Below are positions 46,872 to 60,300 of a DNA stretch of 64,000 nucleotides, piece by piece. Position 1 is the stretch's first letter, and the number at the start of each line of letters is the position of its first letter. The DNA is from Tubulanus polymorphus (lineage: Eukaryota > Nemertea > Palaeonemertea > Tubulaniformes > Tubulanidae), in assembly GCF_964204645.1 (NCBI RefSeq), contig NC_134029.1, positions 1,869,001 to 1,933,000 of the forward strand, read 5' to 3'. Made by a program: the position numbers and the translations under genes. The notes under the pieces are model-generated. The model saw only the letters and a program-made list of their open reading frames with translations. It was not told the DNA's origin and did no database searches.

Positions 46872-49793
46872 TTATATACGCTGGTCAGACTTCGCTTTAT
46901 TTAGAGCTTTTTCTAACCGCGGGAAAAAGTCCGAAACGATTGAAGGCATAACTGTGTCGATTAATCCATGAGGCACTTTACCGCACGGGTCTGATTGTAC
47001 TATGTTCGTCACTCGGCATTTATTCGGATCGCTGAAAATGAGCGCAAAAAAAGGTTTTTTTAAAATCAGCGAAGACGATGGTATGGTGGAATATTTTTGA
47101 TTTGTCAACGTACCTCGGTATTCGTGAGCAAATGATTCCGAGAGGATGGTTGAAACCTCGAATACACTTTGGACTCGGAGGACACGCGGGATAGTCGATA
47201 CTTACAGCTGAAAAAAGGAATTGAGTGAAAACAACGATCACTATTGGTGGAACGAATCAGAAAGTAAAAATCATGGCTTTAAATGAAATGTTTCACAAAC
47301 CTGTATGTGATAAAGAATCAGTAGATCGTTTTATTAGCACCAAATCTACAAATTCTCGAGATGAGATCGCTCCTCCAGCTTGACTTCCCACTAAACATTT
47401 TTGTATGAATAAATCCTAAAGAAATCAAATAAATCATTTCAATATATGACAATCAGGAAGTGTCGCCATCTACTGTAAGACTAAGACACTAGCTAACTTT
47501 TGATAAAATGTAGTTCGATATATCAATTACACTCGATGATTGTTGGCTGTGACTGTAAACTTATATCACAGCTGTGATTGTCATCGAAACTACATCAAAT
47601 TATTGTAATCATTTTAGTCATTGACTGTTAATAAACAGTTGTATATCAAATCTCTTCAAATGATAAATCTCGCAGTTCGTCAATAACAACAGTCTGTGAA
47701 ACGCGTATATAGGAGAAATTATTGTAGCATACCTGATCAAGTTGTTCTAAAGTTTCTATATGTTTGATTGCTTTGTCCCATTTTACACGTGTGGATCCTG
47801 TACTAACGAACTCAAAAACCGTTTCGGGGCTGAAGTTTATTATGGATTCCGCTACAAACCTGTTAATTACACGTATGATAAGTCGGTATAAAATATGAGA
47901 TCGTGAGTGGAGTGAAGTGGAGTGAATAGTAGCTTAATCCTCATTCACATCCCTAATGGCACATTGCCATATTAAAAAGGGTTTTCCCTTCAATCATGGA
48001 CCATAAAACGATGCTTCAATGAACCTCATTATCGTGTATTTTGAAATTAGTTTTTCTTCCGCGTTATTTTCGCGGATAAAATCGAATCGAAAATGTGTAA
48101 AAATGAAATAAAATAGATTCAAGGAGGAATGATGATTTATAGACGTGCGTACCACGAGAAAATGAGATAGAGGGTTTGAAGGTCGGGAACACCTTCATCG
48201 CATGATTGAATGCAAGCATAATGCGCGCAATCACTTATGAAATCACAAACGAATGTTATTATGAGCTTCAGGGATAAATTCGTCAATTTCATCTTTATTC
48301 CACGGGGTTTATATTGATTACAAGTATACTTACAGTTTACCAGAATATTCAGTCGATGAGCGTGAGTGAACAATAATCATGTTCTGAAATACAACCAAAC
48401 AAATCATCAGATAAGAAAAGTCGAAAATGTTTGATAAGTATGAAGAATTTGTAGATCCTGTTTCAATACAATATATTCAATAAGCATGAAGTGAAGTGGT
48501 TACGAAAACAACTGTAATACAGAGATTCAAGATGGCCGCGAAGGACCTATTTCTGATAATCTCTGATGATCGATGTTTGGGGATCGAGTGTCGGTTTCAG
48601 GAAATGTGAAGAGCATTTAATCACTTCTTCTGATTAGATATTGATTATTGTAGAGACGAGACTACTTATTTGAATGAAGTGAATGAAGAAATACCACGCA
48701 CAGTGCGTGTGCGAGTGACGCGTTACGTTAATGAGATCACAAGAACATCTGTAGAGCGAAATTAGCCGTGATTTGTTGACAAGTAATCGATGGTATTCTC
48801 CTTACAGCAACATCAGAAAAAATTTCGATAAATTCCGTCATAATTCCGACGGGAACTGGTATTTTAGCTTCAGGGGTCTACAATCGAAATGTATTGGTTT
48901 TGTGTACCAGTGTATGACTGAACTATCACAACATCGGATTATATTGATCTTGCCCGAACTTGGAACATTGCTGTTATTCAATAGTAAAAACAATAGATTT
49001 ATGATTGTGTACGGTGACGTCCACGTGTAGAGGCTGATTCAGGCCACATTTTCTGAACGGCTTAAGCAATGATTTTAAAAAATTTATATTGGCCCATTTT
49101 TTATTTTCTCATCCTAGAATTCAAAACGTCTTGTTTTCTCGCGCGAGAAAACAAAAAATGCAGGGCCAGCATGAAAATTCTTTTATCGTGCCTTTAGCCG
49201 TTCAGAAAAAGTTTTTATTATGGCCCGCCCGAAACAGCCACCATAAGAGGCTGATAAGGATGTAATTCAGACAGTCTCAGTTAAGACCACGGTAAAAAAA
49301 AATCAATTACAATGTGAGGATGTTTGACTGGAGATTATGCGAGTAAGGTTTTTACGGTTGTTTATAGCTAGTATACACCCACACGCAGCCGTTCTAACCA
49401 CTGATCTATTACCAATATTCTTATTGCTGGAATTGTAGGATTTCTATAATAGGATTTGTAAGAATTCCGACGCAGTCAACACGGAAACCTTGGAAATTGA
49501 CGTGTCTTAGACACAACCAGTCGGACGGACAAATTACTTTTTTCTATTGGAATTTTTATGTAAGCCCTATATATATGAATTTCCTCAACGTATGTATTTA
49601 TAAGTTATGTGGGGTTCACATGGCGGCATTGCGAAGAATATAAAAAGCGTCTCGCCCTTTTGTCCGGGGAACCCACCGATTTCTTTTTCGCCCATGTTTG
49701 CCGATCTTCGGAAACGTAGCCTTCAATCTTTCGGGCAGTTTCATGAGCGAGTTGTGTAAGTTCGTCAATCGTAGGTTGCCGAGATGGGCCCAT
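46872..49793 (-). CDS. STARD5: START-domain lipid-transfer protein, STARD5-like
   Basis: Exons (minus): 49793-49677, 48383-48334, 47859-47733, 47415-47301, 47207-47114, 47031-46872 (stop); 220 residues, about the length of vertebrate STARD5 (213). The START domain fills nearly the whole protein. Signatures: RVKWDKAIKHIETL, GGAISSREFVDLVLIKR, ACPPSPKCIRGFNHP, LGIICSRIP, QSDPCGKVPHGLID and the C-terminal helix PRLEKALNKAK. There is no signal peptide, transmembrane segment or mitochondrial presequence, so it is a soluble carrier. Vertebrate STARD5 binds bile acids or sterols in the cytosol; the ligand here is unknown. The start is the first ATG in exon 1 (MGPSRQPTIDEL). The CPPSPKCIRGFNHP motif favours STARD5 over STARD4/6, but small START proteins are close relatives. 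Confidence 0.9.
49029..49255. repeat. Fold-back repeat with central palindrome
   Basis: A perfect 24-bp palindrome (TTGTTTTCTCGC and its complement, 49131-49154) sits between 14-bp perfect inverted arms (49049-49062 and 49196-49209). The whole is flanked by the 10-base direct repeat AGAGGCTGAT (49029-49038 and 49246-49255). It lies in STARD5 intron 1. Confidence 0.85.
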
Positions 49794-52700
49794 TTTGTAG
49801 TTTTCTTCCACTGAAAAAAATAGAATATTTGTGAAAAGGAAAGAAAATAAAACGGTAATGAGCGAGCGGAAAAGAGGGAGTTTATACACTGGATAGACTA
49901 GCAAAAAAGTAAAAAACCCATTAATCTGTATTTTACTGGGTAAAGCGGGTCTGTAGACGAGTTTTGAAAAAATAATTCCTACACCTTAGACCAAGTTCTA
50001 GTAATCTGAAAAACCCTGTCGTTAGAGCGATAAAAAGAAACAGAACTCAAGTAACCCGCACCACACACGCAAACATGCCCGCAATGGGTATATTCAAATT
50101 CATGTTTTCTTTATCGAGTACGAAGGCCTTCGCGACGTTCCTGGGATACGAACACATAACAACAATTCTAATGTTTTACGGATTGAAGCGGGTCTCTGTA
50201 GACCAGTTTTTATAATTCCTACACAATAGAACAAGTTATAGCAATCTGAATGAAAAAAAATGACGACGTTAAAATCGACTGAAAAACAGTAAAAACCCGT
50301 TGCGAATAAATAAGGAATCCCTCCCTCATATACAATACTAACGAACTAATGACAGTTACCTGCTAGATAGATTAATTGAAGTAAGCACATTTTCTGTGGC
50401 GATCGCGCACAAACCTTGGCAAAATTAAGAATTACGACGGAAATCTACGAGCACTAACCAGTCGTAATCGGCAACGTAAAATAAAATCTACCTTCTTAAC
50501 TGAACTGCGTGTTACTTACATTCGATGAACTAAAATCTGGAGAAATGCCACTAACTGCACGATACACTACAGTTAACCACGATACTCTCTTAGATTTACT
50601 GGGATTTTAATCAAGAGATTAACAATTCATAGTGAATGAACTCAGTAATACCCTAAAGTACTGAATATCACTGTATTGTATTGGTGGTTACTGGTTTAGT
50701 CATGTTCATATAGTCATTAACCATAAAAACATACGTATTCATATATTCATATTCATGTATTCGATATGTTATGATATGCGGTGTTTCTCCGGGATTCTAC
50801 ATAGAAACGAATAAATCGAAAGGGGATCATAGAGAAATTATAGATTTTAATCAAAACATTGCAGCATTGAAAATTTTCATAAGATCGAACAAAAGCTTCG
50901 AGGCATTCGCAGAATCGAAATCAAACATAATGACTTTAGTTCATTAGCATCGTCGATGCTATGGAAAAACGGCGAATTTTTCAAAGATTTTCTGCTGATA
51001 ATTTCATTTTCAGTGAATGGACATTTTTACATGATCGTTGTGGCACACAGGCGAGTGTTGGTCGGGTATTGATCTATTTATTTCTATTGCTTGTATCAAT
51101 TTTTAACACGTTTAGTTTTCTTATGTATGTTTAGTTTTATTATATGACAGTCCCGCGCGAGTTCAACTCCCGGCGGGAAACTAATCGATTAATTCTTCAT
51201 TTCTTTCTAAATCGATGAATTACAATTCAAATGGTTCTAAGAGAATGGATGTCCTGCAGCCCTGTAGAGACGTAGTGTTTACACGGGTAATCGTTTTAAT
51301 AGAGATTTCATGAATAGCGCGTCCTCACGTTTTTCCCGCGATGTCACCGTCACCCTTGATCTGCGGGTCCTTAATGGAGCTGGTTTTTCCGTCGTCGGGA
51401 ACTACCAGAGATATTCATTATTATTTCGCCAATAGATCAATACATAGCTCCAATCTTATCAATCATCGATTAATAATTGATTTTTGTGTAATTCAACTAA
51501 CATCATGTATAACTGCATGTGTAACAGTCCACCTACTGTCAATTTGGTCAGTTTACTATATATTCACACATTGATGTTAACATTATGAATAATTAATGTT
51601 ACTAACAATAGCGGTTTCATTAGAAGAGCGAATATATAGAGGCATAACGGTATGTTCGGTATGTTACGATAAACCTGTCAGTATAATAGACTTGATGAAG
51701 GAAAAGGGGGTTAAAGAGGCGGTTTTAAATTCTATACGGGTATGACAAGACATTCTCCAAGGTCAAGATATGCCGTATACATAACAGCATTACAGGAGAA
51801 GATGGGAGACGTTGCGAAGACAATCCCAGACTAATTCTAATAGCATGTAGTAGGGCTGGAGGGTAAAGGTCAGCCGGACACTCTCCTCACGGATACACAG
51901 TAATCATCCGACTCACATGGAAGCAATATAAAAAGTAGCGCTGTAAATCGTGTGTCGCATATAAATCACTATCATAGATCGATATCCATAAAACAGTGTA
52001 TTGATCTTGATAGAATATCAGTGCGCGGAAAGTGTAAGGGGTAGTACTGCACCAGTTTCAAGCTGTTACACAAAATACTCAGTTCAATTACAGGTTAATA
52101 TAAGTGGATGCTTTATTCTATATCAATAGAGGTAAAAACTCTGATTTCAAAACAGCAATCGATAAAATGGCATGCGCCAGACAGAAAATCAACCAACATA
52201 CTGAAGGAATGAAAAGAATTTAAAAAATTCAATAACCCGAAATCCTTAAATGCAGAATGTATTGTTAACGATTAAAAATCTCAACAAAAAACCTTTATAT
52301 TTGTACCCTGAGATTTAGTGTTTATACGTGCCTTGTTTATTTGTGTATTACGCACGTAATCGTTGGGATTAGGGGTTTAAGCCGGTTTGATTTCCAGCCA
52401 AAACAGTCATCATGTCCGGACAGCATATTTCCATGAAATACTGACTGAATTCGTCGTATGATTCACTGTGATTAAAGGCTGCTCCACTAGAATAATCCCT
52501 GCAAAATGAACGATTAGCACTGGATGGAACCAGTGACTGTCATCGACGCCCGTTGTGAACACAACAATATAGTCGAACAATATACATTATTTCAAGCAGT
52601 TTTCAATGCATTCTGCTTATTCAAAATGTTCACAACATTGTTCAATTTACTTCGACAAATATCAGAATCAGTGTTTGCATAATAATTACCACCCGCAGAG

Positions 52701-55700
52701 CGGGTACTGCTCGATCCATTGAGATTTTTTTAAACCGGATTCGCTGTGTACGTGTTCTTAAACATTAACCCTTTTTAAAATAAAACCAGATAATGAAGCA
52801 TCTGTGAATGTGACAGCGAGCAAAAGCTACACTCAAGAAATCTTAAAGGTCATTAATTGTTCATGAAATCAAATAATGTATGAATAATCACGTTTGTCTC
52901 TTGGTTCGAAAGAGTTGCTACATAAAGTTGTTTTCCTGGGGGTCTTATCCTTCGAATCAAACAATGAAAGACTGTTACAACTTGCTATATTGAATGAGCC
53001 CATTGATTCCCAGTACACTGGTCACATGACCACAACGGGCCAGGGACAGATACCGATCTTTGGATAGATAAAATATCCGAGAATTCTGTAAACTTTAAGA
53101 GAGCGAGAGAAAGAGATGTAATCGATTCAGTTGAATGACACTGTGTCACACAGACTTCACGTTGATTAATATGTACTGTACATATCGAACCAAGCATCAA
53201 TTTAGCTAAGTGCCCCTATACACAAATTCCTAATTTCGCACGAGATAATGTCTTCGTGAAACATGAAATTGTTAAACTGTAACACAATATAACGTTGTAA
53301 AAGTTAGTGGAACCCTCTTGTTGGTAAACTTGACTTGACGGCACCACTACAAGGGTGCGGACAGTTCCAACGATGAATCGGAGAAAAGTTACGCGGGAGA
53401 AAACGGTGTTGCAAGACCTGCAATTCCATTTCAGTATCCCATCAGTTCAAATTCTAATGATTTAAGCTGATTTAGTATTTTGACCCACGGGGAATTGGTC
53501 AGTCAGAAGATGGAACCATTCAAGAAGTTACCCTTGATTGAGAGAAGCTAATCAGATAAACTAGAACCGTAATTACGCTTCAATAACAGCTGAAGGGAAC
53601 GTAGTTTCAGAGTCAAACGAGTTACGGCAATAATGCGATGTTGTATCTCCGCACCAGAAAATTCCACACGAAACAAAATCAACCCAAGCGAAAATATCAG
53701 CTATTGACGACATCATTTCCGTGGATGCTAAAAAACTCAAGATTATCAACGATTTTTTAAGTACATTTATATATTTTAGCGGCATTGATTCGATGTGAAT
53801 CTTGGTATTGATCGGCGGATCGATGGTGTGTATTTAGAAGACATTGATTTAAAGTCACCCAGTAAGACATGTTATACGTAAATCTAATGTCAAATCAATG
53901 AATATTAATTAATACCTTCAAAAACAAATAAGTATGACCACGTTTTAGACCACGCCATTTTTTCGTATCCTTGTAACCATTTCAGATAATATTCGATAAC
54001 AACCATTCAGGACCACGAAACCTTTCTCTTTTCATTCGAACTTAGAACAATGTGGTTACCAACCCAGGGTAGGTTTTGACCCAAATATTAAAAAAAAAAA
54101 AAAACAAGTTCAAGCACAAAATTCTGAAGGTATGAATATTGTATTCCACGCTTACATTAGGAAATATACCTGGCAAAATTTGGGCTAGGAAAAAATGAAG
54201 CTATACATAGTATACATAAAAGAATCATGGATTTTTGATTGAATCCGTGCGGTGGGGGAGGGATCGGTATGGGCAACCACTTAAGACAACATGAATCTCT
54301 TTTCTCCATCAAAGTAAGACTACATTAGTCTTCTCTTCTTATGATCTAAAATTCCGTGTCCTTCTAGATTATCACAGAAGACCAATCCCCTAACCTTAAT
54401 AATCAATTCGCTAACACCACAGTAATATTGTTTCTGTTCCTCAGTGCGGGACGCGGGTGGGTACTATACTCCTCTTCTCGCAGGGGAATAAATCTCACTT
54501 GCAATCACGCATTTCCATTGAAATGACAAGCTATGGCTTTATGGCTTCACAACACGCTGCGAGCTTATACTGTGTGGACAATGTAGTCCTATCATTGAAA
54601 TGATGAAGAGAGAATTTATATCCTGAATAATACAGGGATGAGCTGTGAAAACGTCACTTATTCATTGCGTGGGCTGACTGTGTCGTATGGTTTTAAAAAT
54701 CACAGAAGAAATCGCACACCAAACAGCTGTAGCAGAGTTTGGGACTGATATTTCAAACTATAAATTCGAGCAAAAACATGATATTCCCTATTGAACCCGC
54801 TATCAACTCAATTCATAGATTATGAGGTCATCCAACTACCATCATAATCCAAACGACAACCAAGCCGAGGTGAAAAGCGAATGAAATAAGTATATTTACC
54901 ACTAGGGTCAGTTTTCAGGCATGACCTTAACCCCAAGGTTGATCAACTATTTTAGTCAGCCCCTACACATTGGTAGGCCTATATAGAACCATGGACTAAA
55001 AATGAATCGATTAATAGTCCATGATAGAACCAAGGACTTATGAGAACTGAGGCAGGGGTACAACCAATTGACCACACTTATCATACACTCAGAACGCAAA
55101 CCTTTTATGTTAGTCGCTTGTTCCGATAGATTTTCAGTTCTCTGTAACTCTTCTGTGGGAAACATGTATCTAATAGGAAGACTCGTGTAAAGACGGAGTG
55201 GATCCTCTAGGATATTCAACCTACTGAAAGCGACAAAATCCAGAAAGCTGTATATATTATCCTCTCGACCAACCCCCCCCCCGTGTTAGTGATTAATAGA
55301 CTGACTTGAAAGACTTGAAAAATGGATTGAGTTCCACAACAATCTACGAAAATTAATTGAAATTTCACAGTAAATCACGATTGATGCATGCATGTAAATC
55401 AATCATTAAATTAACAAACATGGCTATACTGGGTATAAACAAAATCGCAATTCTTCTGAATAATTCAAATACCCATAAGGCACAAAAACTTGTAACGACT
55501 CTAAATTGGAATGCTCCTTCGCTCCAATCATGTTCCATAATCCATATATTTTGATTTTTATTATCTGTTTCAAAATAATCAACCATTAAGTTCATTTCTA
55601 ATTTGTTCTATTATTAGTTAAATTGAAAGACACATTTTCAGTACTTCAGAAAACAGATTCTTACTTACTATATATGGTATATTTATGATTGTAACGGTAT

Positions 55701-57001
55701 GTATGTTCCGTATTTGAGGTTGAAATATCCTGATTGTTTTTACATATAACCACAAGCGGTGACACACGTGTGAATGATAGCTAGTCAGCTAAGTGTTCTA
55801 CCATCTGTACTGTCGTCGCAGTAACATTGCGTGCTGCCATCAGGTGGCCAAATCCCAAACTGTCGACCGGATTATGCAAAATTGATAGCATCGGAACAGA
55901 TGTCAAGAGTGAAGATTTTGAATTAGCAATCATCAGAATAACGGTGTTTAAAGGAAATGCATGGAATTGTTGTCGAGAATTCATACGTAGTCAAATCCCA
56001 AGAGTTAGAGAAACATCGTTTTGAATGCCTTCATTAAGAGATTCAAGGGAGGAAATTAGAATATATAAATCAGTTCTGGAATGACTTTTATTGCTCCCTT
56101 AATGGTTTAACTAATGACCTTCTATAATTACTCATCCTCTGGGTTCATATCATTGATATTTAAAAATTGAATAAAATCCGATGATTTCCACTGAGAATCT
56201 GCAATTAACTAACGTACAATATTATGTTCATTCACTCAATCAATCAGCGGCTTTAATCTCTGCAGCAGCGGTACTGGCCAGATAATTATTGACTTGTTAC
56301 GACAGTTGAAGTGGTCCTAATGTAGAAGTCGAAAGAGGATTAAGGATCAAGGGTAGACGAAATAAAGTCAAATCCTGGATTCCTCCACAGTATGACAGCC
56401 ACAGACAATAAATGAAGATGTTTTCTATTAGGATGTACATGTACATATAAAACTTTATTCGACCAAAAAGATATAAATGAATGAATGCATGTGAGGGTAA
56501 CATGATAAATGCATAAGGAACCAGCCTCACACACAAGGGGTCTATATACATAAGTGAGCTGCTTTGAATCCGTTTCGAGATGTATTTCAGCTGAATTATT
56601 TTACTAATAGACACAGCACAGACAAATCGATTAATAAGTTATTCATAAAATTGAAAAAAGCCGCTGCAATAAACTAAAGACATAGACTTTAAAACTAGAG
56701 CTATATATACAACATTCTACACAAGGTAAATTGAAGTTTATAAAACTATTACATGTAAATTACTTAAAGCACGGACCTGTTCCTCAGTAAACTCAAAACA
56801 GTTGACTCCATACGAATTGAATTAGTTCATTCATCAGACAACCGTGAGGGTCCATATCAAATCCATTTTTTGCCATAGCTTAATATTAGAAACTCAACCA
56901 GTTGTCATTCCGATAAACTAGAGATTTATAACTAATACCGACAAAATAAACTATAAAACTGATTAAAATCATTGAAAATACTATCATCAATATCATGTGT
57001 A
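49794..57001. other. Non-coding region upstream of STARD5
   Basis: No exon, RNA gene or transposon protein was recognised over about 7 kb. The left edge should hold the STARD5 promoter. A diverged duplicated block occurs at 49941-50012 and 50184-50252. An A-run lies at 54090-54104 and a C-run near 55270. Open frames such as the minus strand 56297-56614 have no family motif. Confidence 0.5.
49941..50252 (+). repeat. Diverged direct duplication upstream of STARD5
   Basis: Blocks 49941-50012 and 50184-50252 share AAGCGGGTCT, TAATTCCTACAC and the diverged phrase CCAAGTTCTAGTAATCTGAA / ACAAGTTATAGCAATCTGAA. They lie 150 and 390 bases upstream of the STARD5 start codon. Confidence 0.75.
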
Positions 57002-57156
57002 GGATCATTCATTCATTACGTACGAAAATTGAATTTTTCAACCCTCCCCCTCTGTACGCAAAATCGGCCATTTTTTCATATACATTAAGCATTACAGTAC
57101 GCAATTGCACCGACCCCTCCCCCTCCCCTAACGTGTACGTAATAAACGAATGACCC
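57002..57156 (-). repeat. TIR element, family 2, copy 3
   Basis: About 155 bp with inverted ends (GGATCATTCATTCATTACGT ... TAATAAACGAATGACCCC) and the shared core TCATATACATTAAGCATTAC. It lies about 180 bp beyond the CEP120 stop and so may be inside or next to its 3' UTR. Confidence 0.8.
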
Positions 57157-57335
57157 CAACAGAGAAAGAGAATACAAGTATAAAACTAACCCCATTTACC
57201 ATAGATACATTCATATCGTAGATTAAGTACAAAGAGCCAACAGAATATATAAATGCTTACATAACTAACAGACCAGCTGTAAATCATCGTAAATGCTTTC
57301 ACAGTTTCTTATTGGGTTTAAAACAAACGAAATAT

Positions 57336-60300
57336 TCAAGCATCAGCTTTGTTCGTTTGGATAGCTTCACGAATCTGGCGATCTAATTCAGAAATGATTC
57401 TATCTTCGTTCGTATAAACACCTGTTCTCAGCAGAGCATCTCTCTCTTCAATCAGTCTCGCGATGTGATCATCAAAACTGGCGTCTAAATCCGGTTTTAA
57501 TAATTCCATCTCGTCGCTCTCCGGACTCACTGACTTAGATCTCTTTTCTTCTTGTTCTTTCAACCTATAGATCAAATAATTTCCTACAGTTGTAACTAAT
57601 CTATTCGAATTTGACTAGATTTCATTTGTTACGACGATACTCACTTATTGATTTCATTTTTAATATCTTCCAATTCTTTCATTTCTGATTTGACGACCTC
57701 TTTCTCCTCGGCCGCCAGATATCTCAGTCTCATGTGTTCTAATTCTTGGTGTTGTTTTCTCAGTAAAGCCTTCGCGTGTTCTTGCTCTTTTTGTTTTAAA
57801 CGCGCTAACTCTTTCAACGCTCGACCCCACTGCTGTTTGTAGTGTACTTTAGATTTAGTGATAGCGTCGAGTTTCCTCTCTAATTCCACCTGGATAATCA
57901 ATATATGAGATTAGAGAAACCAGACTCCTTCCTCAGGGATATTACCTTCTAATAGGATTAGAGCACTGAATCTTACCTTCTCGAGCGTAAGCAGATTGAT
58001 TTCTGATTGTAATCGTACTTCTGGTTTCGTGTTCTGTTGCTCTTTATACAATTGAAATTCACGGTCCAGATTTTGGTTTTTTCTTTCGGCATCTTCCAAC
58101 TGAAAATAGACGCTTTATACTCAACAAACGTCCGAATAAGATTTCATTCATGTTTGTGTGAATTTTAAATAATACACTTACCTGTGTTTTACATTTATTG
58201 ATAACTTCTTGCAGTTCTCTGTTCTTCATTCTGTAAGAAATTCAACAGTTATTCAGTATTTTAACCAGTGAATTGTAAAACTCAAACGCAGCCGTTGAAG
58301 CGTTACTCACTTCTCTATTTCAATCTGATGATCGCAATCCTCTTTCATGCGTCTTGACGCTTCTCGCGTTTCGAGAATTTTTCTCTCATGCTGACGTTCT
58401 AGATCTGAGCGATGTTTGGAAACCTGAAGAGAAAATTCATTTTCAATTAAACGATCGTAGAATGAATTAGAACCGAAGAACTGCGGAACTGGATCCAGTT
58501 CGAGGTGTTGTAGTTATCTCATACCTCCTGTTCACCATCAGTTAATGCTTTCTGTCTTTTCTCAAAATCTGCAATTGTTCGTTTCAAATGTTCTTCAAGT
58601 TGTGTATATTCAGCAACCTGTATAGATGAGACCAGGAATATGTTAACTGAAACAATGACTGCAACTACTTTTTATTAACACATTAAGGATGTAGTGTTTT
58701 ACCTTCTTTTTGACGAGTAATTCCCTTTCTCTGTCCCTTCTCTTCCACTCTTCTGCCAGTGTTTTCATATGCTGGAATTCTTTCTCTTTCAACTAATTTA
58801 GAATGAGTTTACATTCAAATGAGTGATAGTTCATGTAAAGACATGTAGATGTCAGCACTAGTCTGGTAACAACATACCTTGTTCTCGAACATATTTTCCT
58901 GTAATTCCTTCCACATTTCTAGTTCCATGGCTGCCTGATATTCAGCAGTTTCTCGCTGTTCAGTTACAGTCGGTTCTGTCGGTTTCGCAATTTCTTCTGA
59001 CAAAGTCTAATTGAAAATTTACAACTATCAGAACACATTTTACTAACTTAAGCATGAATCAGAATGGAATATTTACTTACTAGTGATTCAGATGGGTATG
59101 TGACCTGTTGGGTTTGAACACTACCTTTATCTTCAAGGTTCAGAGTTACAAAAAGATCAGCGATTTTCTTTTGGGCCCTGAAGATGGATGGAGAATAGTT
59201 TATAGTATCAGCTCGAGGTTTTCTAAGTCTGTTTTGTTCTCCAAATCTTACCCCGATTTAGCATTAACGGGAACTAAAGAACTGAATGCCTGCCTCCAAC
59301 CAATAGAACTGTTAGGTTGCTAGAAAATAACAAACAGGGAAGAAGCCAATCAGAAAGGAGGAATTTGACAAGTCTTCGGTAAACTATTTCACATAATCAG
59401 TTAGGTTAGATTCATACCTGAACTCTAGATTTATCAGCGGTCAAAACACTTTGCAATGGTAACTGACACAAACCAATCATAAAATCCTGTGATTTCTGTC
59501 GATCTCGATCCCACACTTCAACAACTAATGGTAAACTATAGAAAAGAATTCATCATTAGAAACAGAGATTGAAAAATAATAATAAGTTACTTTCTTCATA
59601 TAGCGCAACATCTTCAATGTTATCTCAGCACTTTACATAAGGAGACAAAAATTCAGCAAGCCTTAGACAATTACTCAACATCAAATTATCAATCAATTTG
59701 ACAAAGAATTAAGATGAATAATTTCGTTTTAAAACTCAGACTGAAATCAGAAGCCGATGACTATCCACTACTCAAATACAGTAAAAACTCGATAAACTCA
59801 CGTTCTGAATGTATCCTCTAACTGTTTCACGGTTGTGGCAAAATCAAACGCGCAGAATGATTGCGGAAGAGCGACTTGCATTCCTTTACGCACTTCTACA
59901 GGAGGACTAGTCATTACTGGCGCAGAACTCCCGAAAAATGGATACACATATCTACAATATCAAAACGTTCATTTGATAATTGCCTGACAGAAGTCTGTGA
60001 ATTGTAAGTGATTAAACTCTAACTGACCTCGTATAAACATTCAGCGGTACGTTTGAATCGAGATTTGAAATCAATCTCAGGTCAATAGAGAAGTTAAAAT
60101 GATGAGCCTGTGGTGGGATAGATACGTGGTGTTGTGTGGCACTACTTTGAGAAACTGCATCTGAAAATATATAACATTACATTGTGCAGACAAACATCAG
60201 CTGTTGAGTAAAGTGTGAATATAAAATTGTATTTACCATGAACTACTGAGTGTAGCGTAGGTAGAACTGGTGAACTAGGAGGTAATGCTGCTGCTGGAAC

